Part shown: positions 1 to 8,686 of the stretch, one piece after another
Position numbering within the stretch: position 1 is the first letter of the stretch
Layout of the letters: each line of letters opens with the position of its first letter
Origin: Bradyrhizobium sp. sBnM-33
GTDB taxonomy: Bacteria; Pseudomonadota; Alphaproteobacteria; Rhizobiales; Xanthobacteraceae
Assembly: GCF_032917945.1 (NCBI RefSeq)
Contig: NZ_CP136624.1
Span: forward strand, 8,603,001 to 8,667,000
Direction of reading: 5' to 3'
Length of the DNA stretch: 64,000 bases
Notes under the pieces: model-generated
The model's database searches: none
Told to the model about the DNA's origin: nothing
The model's input: only the letters and a program-made list of their open reading frames with translations
Position numbers and translations under genes: made by a program

Positions 1-1870
1 CCTTGGGGTCCTCGATGGTGGCCGGCATGGTCCAGCTTTCGCCGTCGGCGATCTTCTTGATGGTGCCGCGCAGGATTTTCCCCGACCGCGTCTTCGGCAG
101 GCGGCCGACCGTGATCGCAAGCTTGAAGGCTGCGACAGGACCGAGCTTGTCGCGCACCAGCGCCACGATCTCCTGTTCGATCTCGGCCGGAGCTCGCGTC
201 ACGCCGGCCTTCAGCACCAGGAAGCCGCAAGGTACCTCGCCCTTGATCGCGTCCTTGATGCCGAGCACGGCGCATTCGGCGACATCAGGGTGGGAGGCTA
301 GGATCTCTTCCATGCCACCGGTGGAAAGCCGATGGCCGGCGACATTGATGATGTCGTCGGTGCGGCCCATCACCCAGACATAGCCGTCCTCATCCTTGTA
401 GCCGGCGTCCGATGTCTTGTAGTAGCCGGGAAACTCCGTGAGGTAGGCCTCCCTGAAGCGTTCATCCTGCTGCCACAGCGTCGGCAGGCAGCCGGGCGGC
501 ATCGGCAGCTTGATCACGATCGAACCCATGGTGCCTGCGGCCACCGGCCTGGATGCCTCGTCCACCACGTCGACCTGATAGCCCGGCATCGGCACCGTCG
601 GCGAGCCGTGTTTGACCGGCAACATGCCAAGGCCCACCGGATTGCCGGCGATGCACCAGCCGGTCTCGGTCTGCCACCAGTGATCGATGACCGGAACCTT
701 CAACTGCGCTTCCGCCCATTCCACCGTCGGCGGATCGGCGCGCTCGCCGGCCAAAAACAGCGTGCGGAATTTCGACAGGTCATATTTACGGATGAACGCG
801 CCGTCCGGGTCTTCCTTGCGGATGGCGCGGAAGGCGGTCGGCGCGGTGAACAGCGCGACAGCCTTGTGCTCGGAAATGACACGCCAGAACGCGCCGGCGT
901 CCGGCGTGCCGATCGGCTTGCCCTCATACATGATCGAGGTCGCGCCATGGATCAGCGGCCCATAGACGATGTAGCTGTGGCCGACCACCCAGCCGATATC
1001 GGAGCCGCACCACCAGACCTCGCCGGGCTTGACGCCGTAGAGGTTGAACATCGACCATTTCAACGCAACCAGATGCCCGCCATTGTCGCGCACGACGCCC
1101 TTCGGGATGCCCGTGGTGCCCGAGGTATAGAGAATATAGAGCGGATCGGTCGCGAGCACCGGCGTGCAGGGCGCTGCCTTGCCGGCGTCGAGCGCCGCGC
1201 GGCGCAGCGTCGCCCAGTCATGATCGCGGCTCGCCGCGAGTTCGCAAACGTGCTGCGGCCGCTGCAGGATGATGCAGCCTTGCGGCTTCGCGCTGGAAAG
1301 CTTGATCGCCTCGTCGAGCAGCGGCTTATACTGCACGATGCGACCGGGCTCGATCCCGCAGCTTGCCGAGAAGATCAGTTTCGGCTTGGCGTCATCGATC
1401 CGCGTCGCGAGTTCTTTCGCCGCGAAGCCGCCAAACACCACGCTGTGCACTGCGCCAATCCGCGCGCAGGCCAGCATCGCAAACACCGCTTCGGGCACCA
1501 GCGGCATATAGAGGATGACGCGATCGCCCTTGCCGACGCCGAAATCGGCCATCATGGCGGCGAGCGTCTGCACCTCCTTGAGCATCTCGGCATAGGTGAA
1601 TTTCGAGACGGAATTGGTGAGCGGCGAATCGTGGATCAGCGCCACCTGATCGGCGCGTCCGCGCGCAACATGGCGGTCGAGCGCGTTGTAGCAAGTGTTG
1701 ACCCCGGCGCCGGCAAACCAGCGGCCGTAAGCGCCCATCGTGGGATCGAAGATCTTTTTGGCCGGCTCGATCCAGTCGATCTCGCGCGCCGCCTCGGCCC
1801 AAAATGCTTCCGGGTCCGCCAGCGAGCGGGCATGGACCTCGTGATAGCGGCTGTTGTCTTGGATGTTCAT
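1..1870 (-). CDS. prpE: Propionyl-CoA synthetase (acetyl-CoA synthetase family), 3' end cut by window edge
   Basis: AMP-forming acyl-CoA ligase that activates propionate (possibly also acetate) with ATP and CoA in the cytoplasm. 623 codons are visible, close to the usual 630-640, so only a few residues lie outside. The phosphate-binding loop YTSGTTG is at about residues 248-254, DHWWQTETGW marks the acyl pocket region, and the acetylatable lysine motif KTRSGK is close to the visible end. The N-terminus (MNIQDNSRYHEV, then YGRWFAG) resembles PrpE more than Acs. The start at 1870 has a GGGGAG ribosome site six bases upstream. PrpE versus Acs is inference; the ligase family is certain. Confidence 0.9.
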   Translation of the reverse strand, partial: MNIQDNSRYHEVHARSLADPEAFWAEAAREIDWIEPAKKIFDPTMGAYGRWFAGAGVNTCYNALDRHVARGRADQVALIHDSPLTNSVSKFTYAEMLKEVQTLAAMMADFGVGKGDRVILYMPLVPEAVFAMLACARIGAVHSVVFGGFAAKELATRIDDAKPKLIFSASCGIEPGRIVQYKPLLDEAIKLSSAKPQGCIILQRPQHVCELAASRDHDWATLRRAALDAGKAAPCTPVLATDPLYILYTSGTTGIPKGVVRDNGGHLVALKWSMFNLYGVKPGEVWWCGSDIGWVVGHSYIVYGPLIHGATSIMYEGKPIGTPDAGAFWRVISEHKAVALFTAPTAFRAIRKEDPDGAFIRKYDLSKFRTLFLAGERADPPTVEWAEAQLKVPVIDHWWQTETGWCIAGNPVGLGMLPVKHGSPTVPMPGYQVDVVDEASRPVAAGTMGSIVIKLPMPPGCLPTLWQQDERFREAYLTEFPGYYKTSDAGYKDEDGYVWVMGRTDDIINVAGHRLSTGGMEEILASHPDVAECAVLGIKDAIKGEVPCGFLVLKAGVTRAPAEIEQEIVALVRDKLGPVAAFKLAITVGRLPKTRSGKILRGTIKKIADGESWTMPATIEDPK

Positions 1871-1896
1871 GGCGCACTCCCCGTCTTCACACATGT

Positions 1897-1989
1897 CGTC
1901 ATGCCCGGCCTTGTGCCGGGCATCCACGTCTTTGCTTCAAGTCAAAGGAAAGCAAGACGTGGATGGCCGGGACGAGCCCGGCCATGACG
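1897..1989. repeat. Intergenic palindromic repeat (CGTCATGCCCGG family)
   Basis: Long imperfect inverted repeat: the left arm begins CGTCATGCCCGGCCTTGTGC and the right arm ends with its near-complement, GAGCCCGGCCATGACG. An inner AAGACGTGGATG / CATCCACGTCTT pair is also present. It lies just upstream of the propionyl-CoA synthetase gene. It has no coding sense and looks like a REP/BIME-type element. Confidence 0.8.
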
Positions 1990-2072
1990 GCTGAGCGATA
2001 TTATTCCGGGGCATTGTCACGGGAAGCGGCGCTAGATCAAGCCGGAAACAGCTTGGCCGCTCGGAGAAACCC

Positions 2073-2321
2073 CTATTGCCGGGCGATCGCGTTGAGCTTC
2101 TCCAGCCTGTCCTCTATGGCCTGGCGGAGATCGTAGCCGCGCCGGCCGAACGAGCTGTTGCGCTTGTCGATGAAATCGCGCTGCTGCCGGGTCAGCGCCA
2201 GCGCGACGCGACGGCTGTCGGTTTCCGCGCTGGCGATCACCCGCAGGAATACGTCGTTGACGTTGCGGTCGAGCTGGGCAAGGCTCGCGTCGGCACAGAT
2301 CGCTTTTTTGACCTGACGTTT
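2073..2321 (-). pseudogene. Detached second LprI-like C-terminal domain, out of frame with the gene upstream
   Basis: Directly after the stop of the TPR/LprI-like gene, the +1 frame continues for about 82 codons (KRQVKKAICADASLAQLDRN to EDRLEKLNAIARQ, then TAG). This parallels the C-terminus of the upstream protein: KAICADASLAQLD against KAICANPELADLD, and DFIDKRNSSFGRRGYDL against EYIARRNAEYGRPDYDL. It has no start codon or ribosome site of its own. The simplest reading is a tandem domain duplication separated from its parent by a one-base frame change. A sequencing error is the alternative. Confidence 0.6.
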
Positions 2322-3084
2322 AGTACCCGTCGATCCCGTTAATCTGCTGCAGGCGGTCGCGCATGGCCTTCTTCAGATCATAGTCGGGCCGGCCGTATTC
2401 CGCGTTGCGGCGGGCGATGTATTCCTCCTGCTCTCGCCGCAGCCTGCGCGCCTGCTGTCGGGTCATCTTCCCGGCGGCCGCCCTGACGTACGACCCTTGA
2501 ACTTCGCGGTCCAGATCGGCGAGTTCGGGATTGGCGCAGATCGCCTTCTCCACGTTGCGGCGCGCGGTGGCGCAGTTGAAGCTCGGCTTGCCGGCGACCG
2601 CTTTCAGCGCGCCCTGCCGCTCCGCCTCCTGCGCCAGCGCCCGGTGGTTGGCTCTTGCGACGACGTGGTCGGGGTTCAGCTTGATCGCCGCGGCAAAATC
2701 GGCCACCGCCTTGGGCAGATCACCCTTCTTGCGCCAGAGTTCGCCGCGCGCGTTGTAAACATCGGCGTGCGAAGAATCGAGCCGCAACACGCCATCATAA
2801 TCGGCGATGGCGCGGTCGATCATGTCCTTACGCTCATAGGCGGTCGCACGTGCAATCAGCGCCTTGATGCGGTCGGCCTTTTCGGTCTTTTCGTTGTCGA
2901 TCAGCACAGTGCAGAGATGCACCGTCCTGTCGTGATCATGTGCAAGGCCAGCGGCAAGACAGGGCGCAGGATCGATCCGAAAATCCTTGACCGGCTCGCC
3001 GCCGGTCGCCGATGCACCATGCGCATACGTCAGCGACAGCAGGCAAGCCACCATCAGGCCGCAGACATCGGGATAGCCTCGCAT
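2320..3084 (-). CDS. Exported TPR protein with LprI-like C-terminal domain
   Basis: 254 aa. It begins with a signal-peptide-like segment (MRGYPDVCGLMVACLLSLTY, cleavage near GASA), so a periplasmic location is inferred. Residues about 55-160 carry tetratricopeptide-type helices (DRAIADYDGVLRLDSSHADV, then KAVADFAAAIKLNPDH). The end resembles the DUF1311/LprI lysozyme-inhibitor fold, with FNCATARRNVEKAICANPEL and two cysteines that could pair. The start at 3084 was chosen because of the signal peptide; the frame stays open upstream. The role is unknown: TPRs suggest protein contacts and LprI-like domains sometimes inhibit lysozyme, neither shown here. A frame-shifted copy of the last domain follows. 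Confidence 0.75.
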   Translation of the reverse strand: MRGYPDVCGLMVACLLSLTYAHGASATGGEPVKDFRIDPAPCLAAGLAHDHDRTVHLCTVLIDNEKTEKADRIKALIARATAYERKDMIDRAIADYDGVLRLDSSHADVYNARGELWRKKGDLPKAVADFAAAIKLNPDHVVARANHRALAQEAERQGALKAVAGKPSFNCATARRNVEKAICANPELADLDREVQGSYVRAAAGKMTRQQARRLRREQEEYIARRNAEYGRPDYDLKKAMRDRLQQINGIDGY

Positions 3085-3298
3085 CGATTGACCCGGGATA
3101 TGCTGTCGACTGCCGCGCGATCCTAGCAAGGGCTGCGCTTTTCCGACAACGGCCGCTTGCGATTTTCCCCTTTGGGCACAAGACGGATTTTGGCCGAAAC
3201 GTGACGTACCGGAAGACACAACAGCCTGCACGAGAAAAGATACAATCGGCGATGAAATTTGCCGTGAACCTTTCGTCGGTCTCTCAGACTCAACAACC

Positions 3299-4069
3299 AT
3301 GACCACATTGACCGACTTGCGTCCGCCGCGCGCCATCGCGCAATCCCAATCAGCCTATTTCTACTTCTACATGGCGCTGGCCTGCACGGCCGTTGCCTTT
3401 CTCGGCTTCGCGCCGACCTACTGGCTGCCAATGGCGCAGCGATCGTTCTCGGCCTCGCCCGTCGTGCACTTTCACGGCCTGCTGTTTTTCGCCTGGTCGC
3501 TCTATTTCGCATTCCAGAGCTGGCTTGCTGCATCCGGCAAAGTCGCCCGGCACCGCGCTATCGGCATGATCGGCGTCTCGCTGGCGACCGCAATGACGAT
3601 TTTTGGTTTCCTGGTCGCGGTCCACGCGATGAAACGCTCCGCTGCGGCGGGATTGACCAATGAAGGAATCGCCTTCGCGATCGTTCCCCTCAGCGGAATT
3701 CTGTTCTTTGCCGTGGTGTTCACGCTGGCGATTGCCGCCATCCGGCGGCCGGAAACCCATAAGCGGCTGATGCTGCTGGCCGGCATTTCGCTGCTGGACG
3801 CCGCGGTCGCCCGCTGGTTTCTCACCTTCCTCGCGCCTCCCGGCCCGCTCGGCCCGCCGCCGGTACCCGTGACCATCCCGCCGGCTTTCGTCGCCTATCT
3901 CCTGCTGGTCGCCGCCATCGCGTTCGACTGGCGCACGCGCGGCCGGCCGCATCCGGTCTATATCTACGGCGGCATTGCGCTGATCGCGGTAAAACTCCTG
4001 AATTGGCCGATCAGCGTCACGCCGCTCTGGCACTCCTTCGCGGGCGGCATCCTGGCGATGGCGCAGTAG
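3299..4069 (+). CDS. Multi-pass membrane protein with conserved histidines, function unknown
   Basis: 256 aa with about seven hydrophobic segments, so an inner-membrane protein. Histidines sit at segment edges in patterns such as VVHFHGLLFF, ARHRAIGMIG and ETHKRLML, which is the kind of spacing seen in haem-binding or DUF2306-like membrane proteins. I cannot assign a function. It is divergent from the TPR gene and is followed by a palindromic repeat. The start ATG is preceded by weak ribosome-site sequence. Confidence 0.7.
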   Translation: MTTLTDLRPPRAIAQSQSAYFYFYMALACTAVAFLGFAPTYWLPMAQRSFSASPVVHFHGLLFFAWSLYFAFQSWLAASGKVARHRAIGMIGVSLATAMTIFGFLVAVHAMKRSAAAGLTNEGIAFAIVPLSGILFFAVVFTLAIAAIRRPETHKRLMLLAGISLLDAAVARWFLTFLAPPGPLGPPPVPVTIPPAFVAYLLLVAAIAFDWRTRGRPHPVYIYGGIALIAVKLLNWPISVTPLWHSFAGGILAMAQ

Positions 4070-4078
4070 CGCAAGGGC

Positions 4079-4193
4079 CGTCATTCCGGGGCGCGAGTGA
4101 AGCGAGCGACCCGGAATCCAGAGATTGTTGCGCGAGATTCCCCGATGTGCAATTGCACATCTGAGGTTCGCGCTTCGGGCGCCCCGGAATGAC
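4079..4193. repeat. Palindromic repeat, CGTCATTCCGGGGC family, copy 1
   Basis: Begins CGTCATTCCGGGGCGC and ends GCGCCCCGGAATGAC, its complement. The middle holds a smaller palindrome, GATGTGCAATTGCACATC. It sits between converging genes. The same ends recur at 30679, 32677, 33661 and 45895. Confidence 0.85.
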
Positions 4194-4198
4194 CAGAA

Positions 4199-5002
4199 CT
4201 AACTCGACTTCACGGTGATCCCGCCATCGACCACGAGCTCGATCCCGGTGACGTAACGGGACTCGTCGGAGGCGAGAAACAGCGCCGCATTGGCGACGTC
4301 CCAGGCGTCGCCCATGTGCCCCATTGGCACCTGCGCGTCGCGCGCCCGCCACATCGCTTCGACGTCGCCGGCCGAATAGCTTGCCGCAAGGCCGGCCGAG
4401 TGCTCGACCATCGGCGTCTTCATCAGGCCCGGCAGGATGCAGTTCACGCGAACATGGTCTTTCGCGAATTGCACGGCGGTGGTGCGCGTCATCTGGTTCA
4501 TCGCCGCCTTCGAGGCGCCATAGGTGACGTATGAAATGCCGAGATGGCGAATGGACGCGATCGACGAGATGTTGATGATCGAGCCGCCGCCCTGCTTCTG
4601 CATCACGGGAATGACGTGCTTCATGGCAAAATAAGCGCTCTTGAGATTGACCGCGAAAACGTGGTCCCAACTCGCCTCGTTCACTTCGACGACGCTGCCC
4701 ATTTCGGCGATGCCGACATTGTTGTCGAGCACGTCGATGCGGCCATAGGCCTTTAGGCACGCCGCCACCATAGCCTCGACCTCGGCCTCGCGCGAAACGT
4801 CGGCGGTGAAGGCGACAGCCTTACCGCCCTCGCCCGTGATGATGCTGACGGTTTCTTTCGCGGCAGCCGCATTGCGATCGACGCAGAACACGCTGGCGCC
4901 CTCGCGCGCAAAGGTGACGGCGGTCGCCTTGCCATTGCCCCAGCCGGGACCGATCGATCCCGCGCCCACCACCATCGCCACCTTGCCCTTGAGCCGCTCC
5001 AT
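4199..5002 (-). CDS. Short-chain dehydrogenase/reductase
   Basis: 267 aa classical SDR. The nucleotide-binding loop VGAGSIGPGWGNG is at residues about 11-23; it departs from the usual TGxxxGIG but keeps the glycines. VLDNNVGI corresponds to the NNAG motif, the active site is NISSIAS with YGASK, and the C-terminus VTGIELVVDGGI is typical. The substrate cannot be told. The start at 5002 follows GGGAGAAG. It is divergent from the TRAP transporter operon, so it may act on the imported compound (inference). Confidence 0.85.
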   Translation of the reverse strand: MERLKGKVAMVVGAGSIGPGWGNGKATAVTFAREGASVFCVDRNAAAAKETVSIITGEGGKAVAFTADVSREAEVEAMVAACLKAYGRIDVLDNNVGIAEMGSVVEVNEASWDHVFAVNLKSAYFAMKHVIPVMQKQGGGSIINISSIASIRHLGISYVTYGASKAAMNQMTRTTAVQFAKDHVRVNCILPGLMKTPMVEHSAGLAASYSAGDVEAMWRARDAQVPMGHMGDAWDVANAALFLASDESRYVTGIELVVDGGITVKSS

Positions 5003-5245
5003 CGACTTCTTCTCCCGTTGGGTTTTCGTTGCGTTGCAGCGCGCACGAACGCGGCGCATCCGAAGTTGGGGCGGGAAATTGGACGGACGGCGGCCTTGGG
5101 TCAACCGCTCCGAAAAGCTAAAGCAGCGACTTGGACATAGGCCGAAAAGCCCCTTGCCACCGCCACCCAAACCGGACTGAATGCGGCCCGCGAACGAGGC
5201 CCGCCGCAGTCGGGCCGGAAAGTTAACCGGTCCCCGGGGGGAAGT

Positions 5246-7273
5246 ATGGCCGTAGACAAGACAACGCCGCCCAATGACGAGGTCGTCGCCGTTTCGGACG
5301 AAGCCTTGCACAAGGCGGAAGCCTACATCGAGGCCGAAGAAGGCGCGGCCAACCGTCTGATGGGGTGGGCGGGGCGCATCTCGACCACGATTGCCGTGGT
5401 GATGAGCCTCTTTCATCTCTATGCGGCCTATGCCATCGTTCCGACCCAGGAACTTCGCTACACCCACGTCGCCTTCACCTTGATCTTGAGCTTCCTGCTG
5501 TTTCCGCTGGCAACGCGGTTTCGCAACCGTGTGCGCTGGTGGGACATCGTTCCCGGGATCGTAGCGGTCGCAACTGTCGTCTACGCGCTCTGGGGTGGCG
5601 AGGATTTTACCGATCGCGCCACCACGCCCGACCGCTGGGACGTGATCGTCGGCATCGTCTTCATCGTGATGCTGCTGGAGGCGACGCGGCGCACCACCGG
5701 CGCAATCATGCCGGTGGTGTCGATCCTGTTCATCGCCTATGCGATGCTCGGCCCCTATTTGCCGGCGCCCTGGACCCATCGCGGCTACGACCTGCCCCGC
5801 CTGGTCGGCCATCTCTTCATTACGCTGGAAGGCATTTTCGGTGTCGCGGTCGACGTGTCGGCGACCCTGATCATCCTGTTCACCATCTATGGCGCATTCC
5901 TGCAGCATTCCGGCGCCGGCAAGTTCTTCATCGATTTCTCTCTGGCCCTGATGGGCGGCAAGCCGAACAGCGCCGGCCGCACCGTGGTGTTGTCGTCATT
6001 CCTGCTCGGCGGCCCCTCCGGGTCGGGCGTCGCCACCACCGTGATGATCGGCACCGTGGCTTATCCGATGATGGCCAAGGCGGGCTTCGAGAGGAACGCC
6101 GCGGGCGGATTGCTGGCTGCCGGCGGGCTTGGCGCGATCCTGTCGCCGCCTGTGCTCGGCGCGGCCGCGTTCCTGATCGCCGAGTTTCTCAAGATCAGCT
6201 ATCTCGACGTAATCTGGATGGCGACCATACCGACCTGCCTTTATTACATGTCGCTCTTGTTCATGGTCGAGCTGGACGCCAAGAAATTCCACGCCAAGAA
6301 CGTGACCTTCACGCCCGAGATGTCGCTCGGCCAGATGACCATGCGGTACGGCTTCCACTTCATCTCACTGCTCGCCGTCGTCTTTTTCATGGTCATCGGC
6401 TACTCGCCGTCGCTATCGGTGTTCTACGCCATTGTCGTGACGTTCGCGCTGAGCTTCCTGCGCCGGGAGACTGCGCTGGTGCCGAGCAAACTGGTGAAGG
6501 CACTGGCCGACGGCTCGATCGGCGCACTCAATGCCGCGACCACCTGCGCCTGCGCCGGCATCGTCGTCGGCATCGTGACCCTGACCGGTCTCGGCCTCAA
6601 ATTCTCGTCGATCGTCATCGCCTATGCCGGCGGCAGCCTCTTGCTGACCGCGATCTACACCGCGCTGATCGTCTGGATCATCGGCCTCGCCGTGCCGGTG
6701 ACGGCGTCCTACATTATCTGCGCGGTCATCGCAGCGCCCGCGCTGGTCAAACTCGGCGTGCCCGATTACGCCGCGCATATGTTCATCTTCTACTATGCCG
6801 TGCTGTCGGAGGTCTCGCCGCCGACGGCGCTGTCGCCGTTCGCCGCAGCCGCCATCACCGGCGGCGATCCGTACAAGACCACGCTGCAATCCTGGAAATA
6901 TACGCTGCCGGCGTTCCTGGTGCCGTTCGTCTTCGTGCTCGATCCGCAGGGCGGCGGCCTGCTGATGTCGATCCCCAAGGGTGGATCGTGGGTCGATATT
7001 CTCGAAATCACGATCAAGACAAGCCTGGGGCTGCTGGCGCTGGCTGCGTTTGCCCAGAACTGGGCGCTGCGACAAAATACAGCGGTCGAGCGCGGCCTGC
7101 TTCTGCTATCCGGACTGCTGCTGGTGTTCCCAAGCCTGATTGAGGCATTGGTCGAATGGATCACCGGGCGCGATATCAGCTACACCTATGTGCCGGGCCT
7201 GATCATCGGTTTCGGCGTATTGCTGTGGCAGGCCAGAACGCGGTCGCCAGAGCGGCCTGCGCTCACAACATAG
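5246..7273 (+). CDS. TRAP transporter fused permease (4TM/12TM, TAXI type)
   Basis: 675 aa inner-membrane permease that fuses the small (DctQ-like) and large (DctM-like) TRAP subunits. The N-terminal 200 residues hold about five hydrophobic segments. The large subunit shows GGPSGSGVATTVMIG near residue 252, AGGLGAILSPPVLGAAAF near 295 and the late motif EVSPPTALSPFAAAAITGG. This arrangement is typical of TAXI-TRAP systems, which use an ion gradient and a periplasmic binding protein. It starts after GGGGGGAAGT. The binding protein follows 25 bases downstream in the same operon. The substrate is unknown. Confidence 0.9.
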   Translation: MAVDKTTPPNDEVVAVSDEALHKAEAYIEAEEGAANRLMGWAGRISTTIAVVMSLFHLYAAYAIVPTQELRYTHVAFTLILSFLLFPLATRFRNRVRWWDIVPGIVAVATVVYALWGGEDFTDRATTPDRWDVIVGIVFIVMLLEATRRTTGAIMPVVSILFIAYAMLGPYLPAPWTHRGYDLPRLVGHLFITLEGIFGVAVDVSATLIILFTIYGAFLQHSGAGKFFIDFSLALMGGKPNSAGRTVVLSSFLLGGPSGSGVATTVMIGTVAYPMMAKAGFERNAAGGLLAAGGLGAILSPPVLGAAAFLIAEFLKISYLDVIWMATIPTCLYYMSLLFMVELDAKKFHAKNVTFTPEMSLGQMTMRYGFHFISLLAVVFFMVIGYSPSLSVFYAIVVTFALSFLRRETALVPSKLVKALADGSIGALNAATTCACAGIVVGIVTLTGLGLKFSSIVIAYAGGSLLLTAIYTALIVWIIGLAVPVTASYIICAVIAAPALVKLGVPDYAAHMFIFYYAVLSEVSPPTALSPFAAAAITGGDPYKTTLQSWKYTLPAFLVPFVFVLDPQGGGLLMSIPKGGSWVDILEITIKTSLGLLALAAFAQNWALRQNTAVERGLLLLSGLLLVFPSLIEALVEWITGRDISYTYVPGLIIGFGVLLWQARTRSPERPALTT

Positions 7274-7298
7274 AGAAGAAGCAATTGAGGAGACAAAA

Positions 7299-8258
7299 AT
7301 GAAAAAGACCACAGCGATACTGGCGATGGCCCTGGGGCTCGCCTTTGCCGGCGCAGCCCATGCGCAGCAGAAAACCATGTCGATCGGCACCGGCGGCACC
7401 GGCGGGGTCTATTATCCGCTCGGCGGTGCGGTTGCCAACGTGCTCTCCAAGAACCTTCCCAACGTGCAGGCTACCGCCGAAGTCACCGGCGGCTCGGTCG
7501 ACAATCTCAAGCTGATCGGCGCCGGCAAGAGCGAGCTCGCCTTCACCATGGCCGATGCCGCGCTCGATGCGCTGAAGGGCGAGGACAAGTTCAAGAGCGG
7601 CAAGGTGCCGTTGCAGGCGCTGCTCGTGGTCTATCCGAACCGCATGCATGTGGTGACGGTAGAAGGCACCGGTATCCAGACCATGGCAGACCTCAAGGGC
7701 AAGCGCGTTTCGACGGGTTCGCCCGGCAGCGCCACCGAAGTGATGGCATTCCGTGTCATCGAGGCGGCCGGCCTCGATAAGGACAAGGACATGAAGCGCG
7801 AGCGGCTCGGGGTTGCCGAATCCGTCAATGCGGTGAAGGACCGCAAGATCGACGCCTTCTTCTGGGTCGGCGGTATTCCGACCGCTGCAATCACCGATCT
7901 CGCGGCGACGCCGGGCCTGAAGATGAAGCTGATCGACCATGGCGATTTGGCCGAGAAGATGAACGCCAAATACGGCAAGCTCTACTCGTCGAGCAAGATC
8001 AAGGCGGGCTCGTATCCCGGCTACGACAAGGACAACTCCATCACCGAAGTCTGGAATCTGATCGTCACCGGCGACAAGATGAGCAACGAGGACGCCTACA
8101 CCATCGTCAAGACGCTGGTGGAGAAGAAGGCGGACATCGTCGCCGTGCACAAGGAAGCCGAGAGTTTTTCGCTCGATAACCAGGTGCAGGAGCGCTCGCC
8201 GATCCCGTTCCATCCCGGCGCGTTGAAGTACTTCAAGGAAAAGGGCGTCGGCGGCTAG
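7299..8258 (+). CDS. TAXI family TRAP transporter solute-binding protein
   Basis: 319 aa periplasmic receptor. The signal peptide MKKTTAILAMALGLAFAGAA is cleaved near AHA-QQ. The mature protein opens with MSIGTGGTGGVYYPLGGAV, the TAXI-family hallmark, and contains KGKRVSTGSPGSATEVMA and DAFFWVGGIPTAAI, which line the ligand cleft in relatives. GAGGAG precedes the start. It is encoded right behind the fused permease and followed by a strong terminator, so the two genes form a complete transporter. Relatives bind glutamate or other carboxylates; the ligand here is not predictable. Confidence 0.92.
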   Translation: MKKTTAILAMALGLAFAGAAHAQQKTMSIGTGGTGGVYYPLGGAVANVLSKNLPNVQATAEVTGGSVDNLKLIGAGKSELAFTMADAALDALKGEDKFKSGKVPLQALLVVYPNRMHVVTVEGTGIQTMADLKGKRVSTGSPGSATEVMAFRVIEAAGLDKDKDMKRERLGVAESVNAVKDRKIDAFFWVGGIPTAAITDLAATPGLKMKLIDHGDLAEKMNAKYGKLYSSSKIKAGSYPGYDKDNSITEVWNLIVTGDKMSNEDAYTIVKTLVEKKADIVAVHKEAESFSLDNQVQERSPIPFHPGALKYFKEKGVGG

Positions 8259-8293
8259 CGGTGTGCTTGAGCTAATTCGGCTTGCGTCATCAG

Positions 8294-8330
8294 TGACCGC
8301 GGTCTGCCGAGGACCGCGGTCATTCTTTTT
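8294..8330 (+). terminator. Rho-independent terminator after TRAP operon
   Basis: Perfect 11-bp stem TGACCGCGGTC / GACCGCGGTCA with a 7-base loop, then TTCTTTTT. It lies 35 bases after the binding-protein stop. Confidence 0.9.
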
Positions 8331-8686
8331 GCCATCGATAGGGTTGTGAGTGTCGCGGCATTGCTGCTCCTGTGAAGGAGCGCTCAGGCGACGTTCGCTA
8401 AGCCACGAACATCGCGGCGCCAGCGAGCGACCACAGGCGTTAACACGCGAGGCTGATCAAATGTTGTCCAAGCCGGGCGTCAGCGCGTTGAAGCCGATGA
8501 AATGACCCCATCGAGTTGCCCGGGCGCTGGTTGGCTGCGTCCCGACCAGCAGTTTCCCTAAAATTTTATTCTTGTCGGCGGCTTTAACCCTACCGAAGCA
8601 ATCATGTGACCTCACGCAAAAATTCCATGATTGCGACCGCAACGCCGATGTACCACTGGCGTCGGGGTATTTGGTGGGAGCGCGGC
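8331..8686. other. Gene-free stretch before the EAL-like gene
   Basis: About 355 bases with no convincing coding region on either strand. It presumably holds the promoter of the EAL-like gene. AT-richer patches occur near 8555-8580 (CCTAAAATTTTATTCTTG), but I cannot assign a promoter. Confidence 0.5.

Noticed and set aside
332..1987. Long plus-strand open frame of 551 codons
   Set aside because: It is the antisense shadow of the propionyl-CoA synthetase; the translation is Arg/His-rich with no domain, while the minus strand shows intact ligase motifs.
5365..7143. 592-codon frame inside the TRAP permease
   Set aside because: Off-frame shadow; the product is arginine-rich and non-hydrophobic, unlike the clear multi-span permease in the other frame.
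8457..8642. 61-codon minus-strand frame in the gap before the EAL-like gene
   Set aside because: No ribosome site, no motif and rare codon make-up; chance frame.
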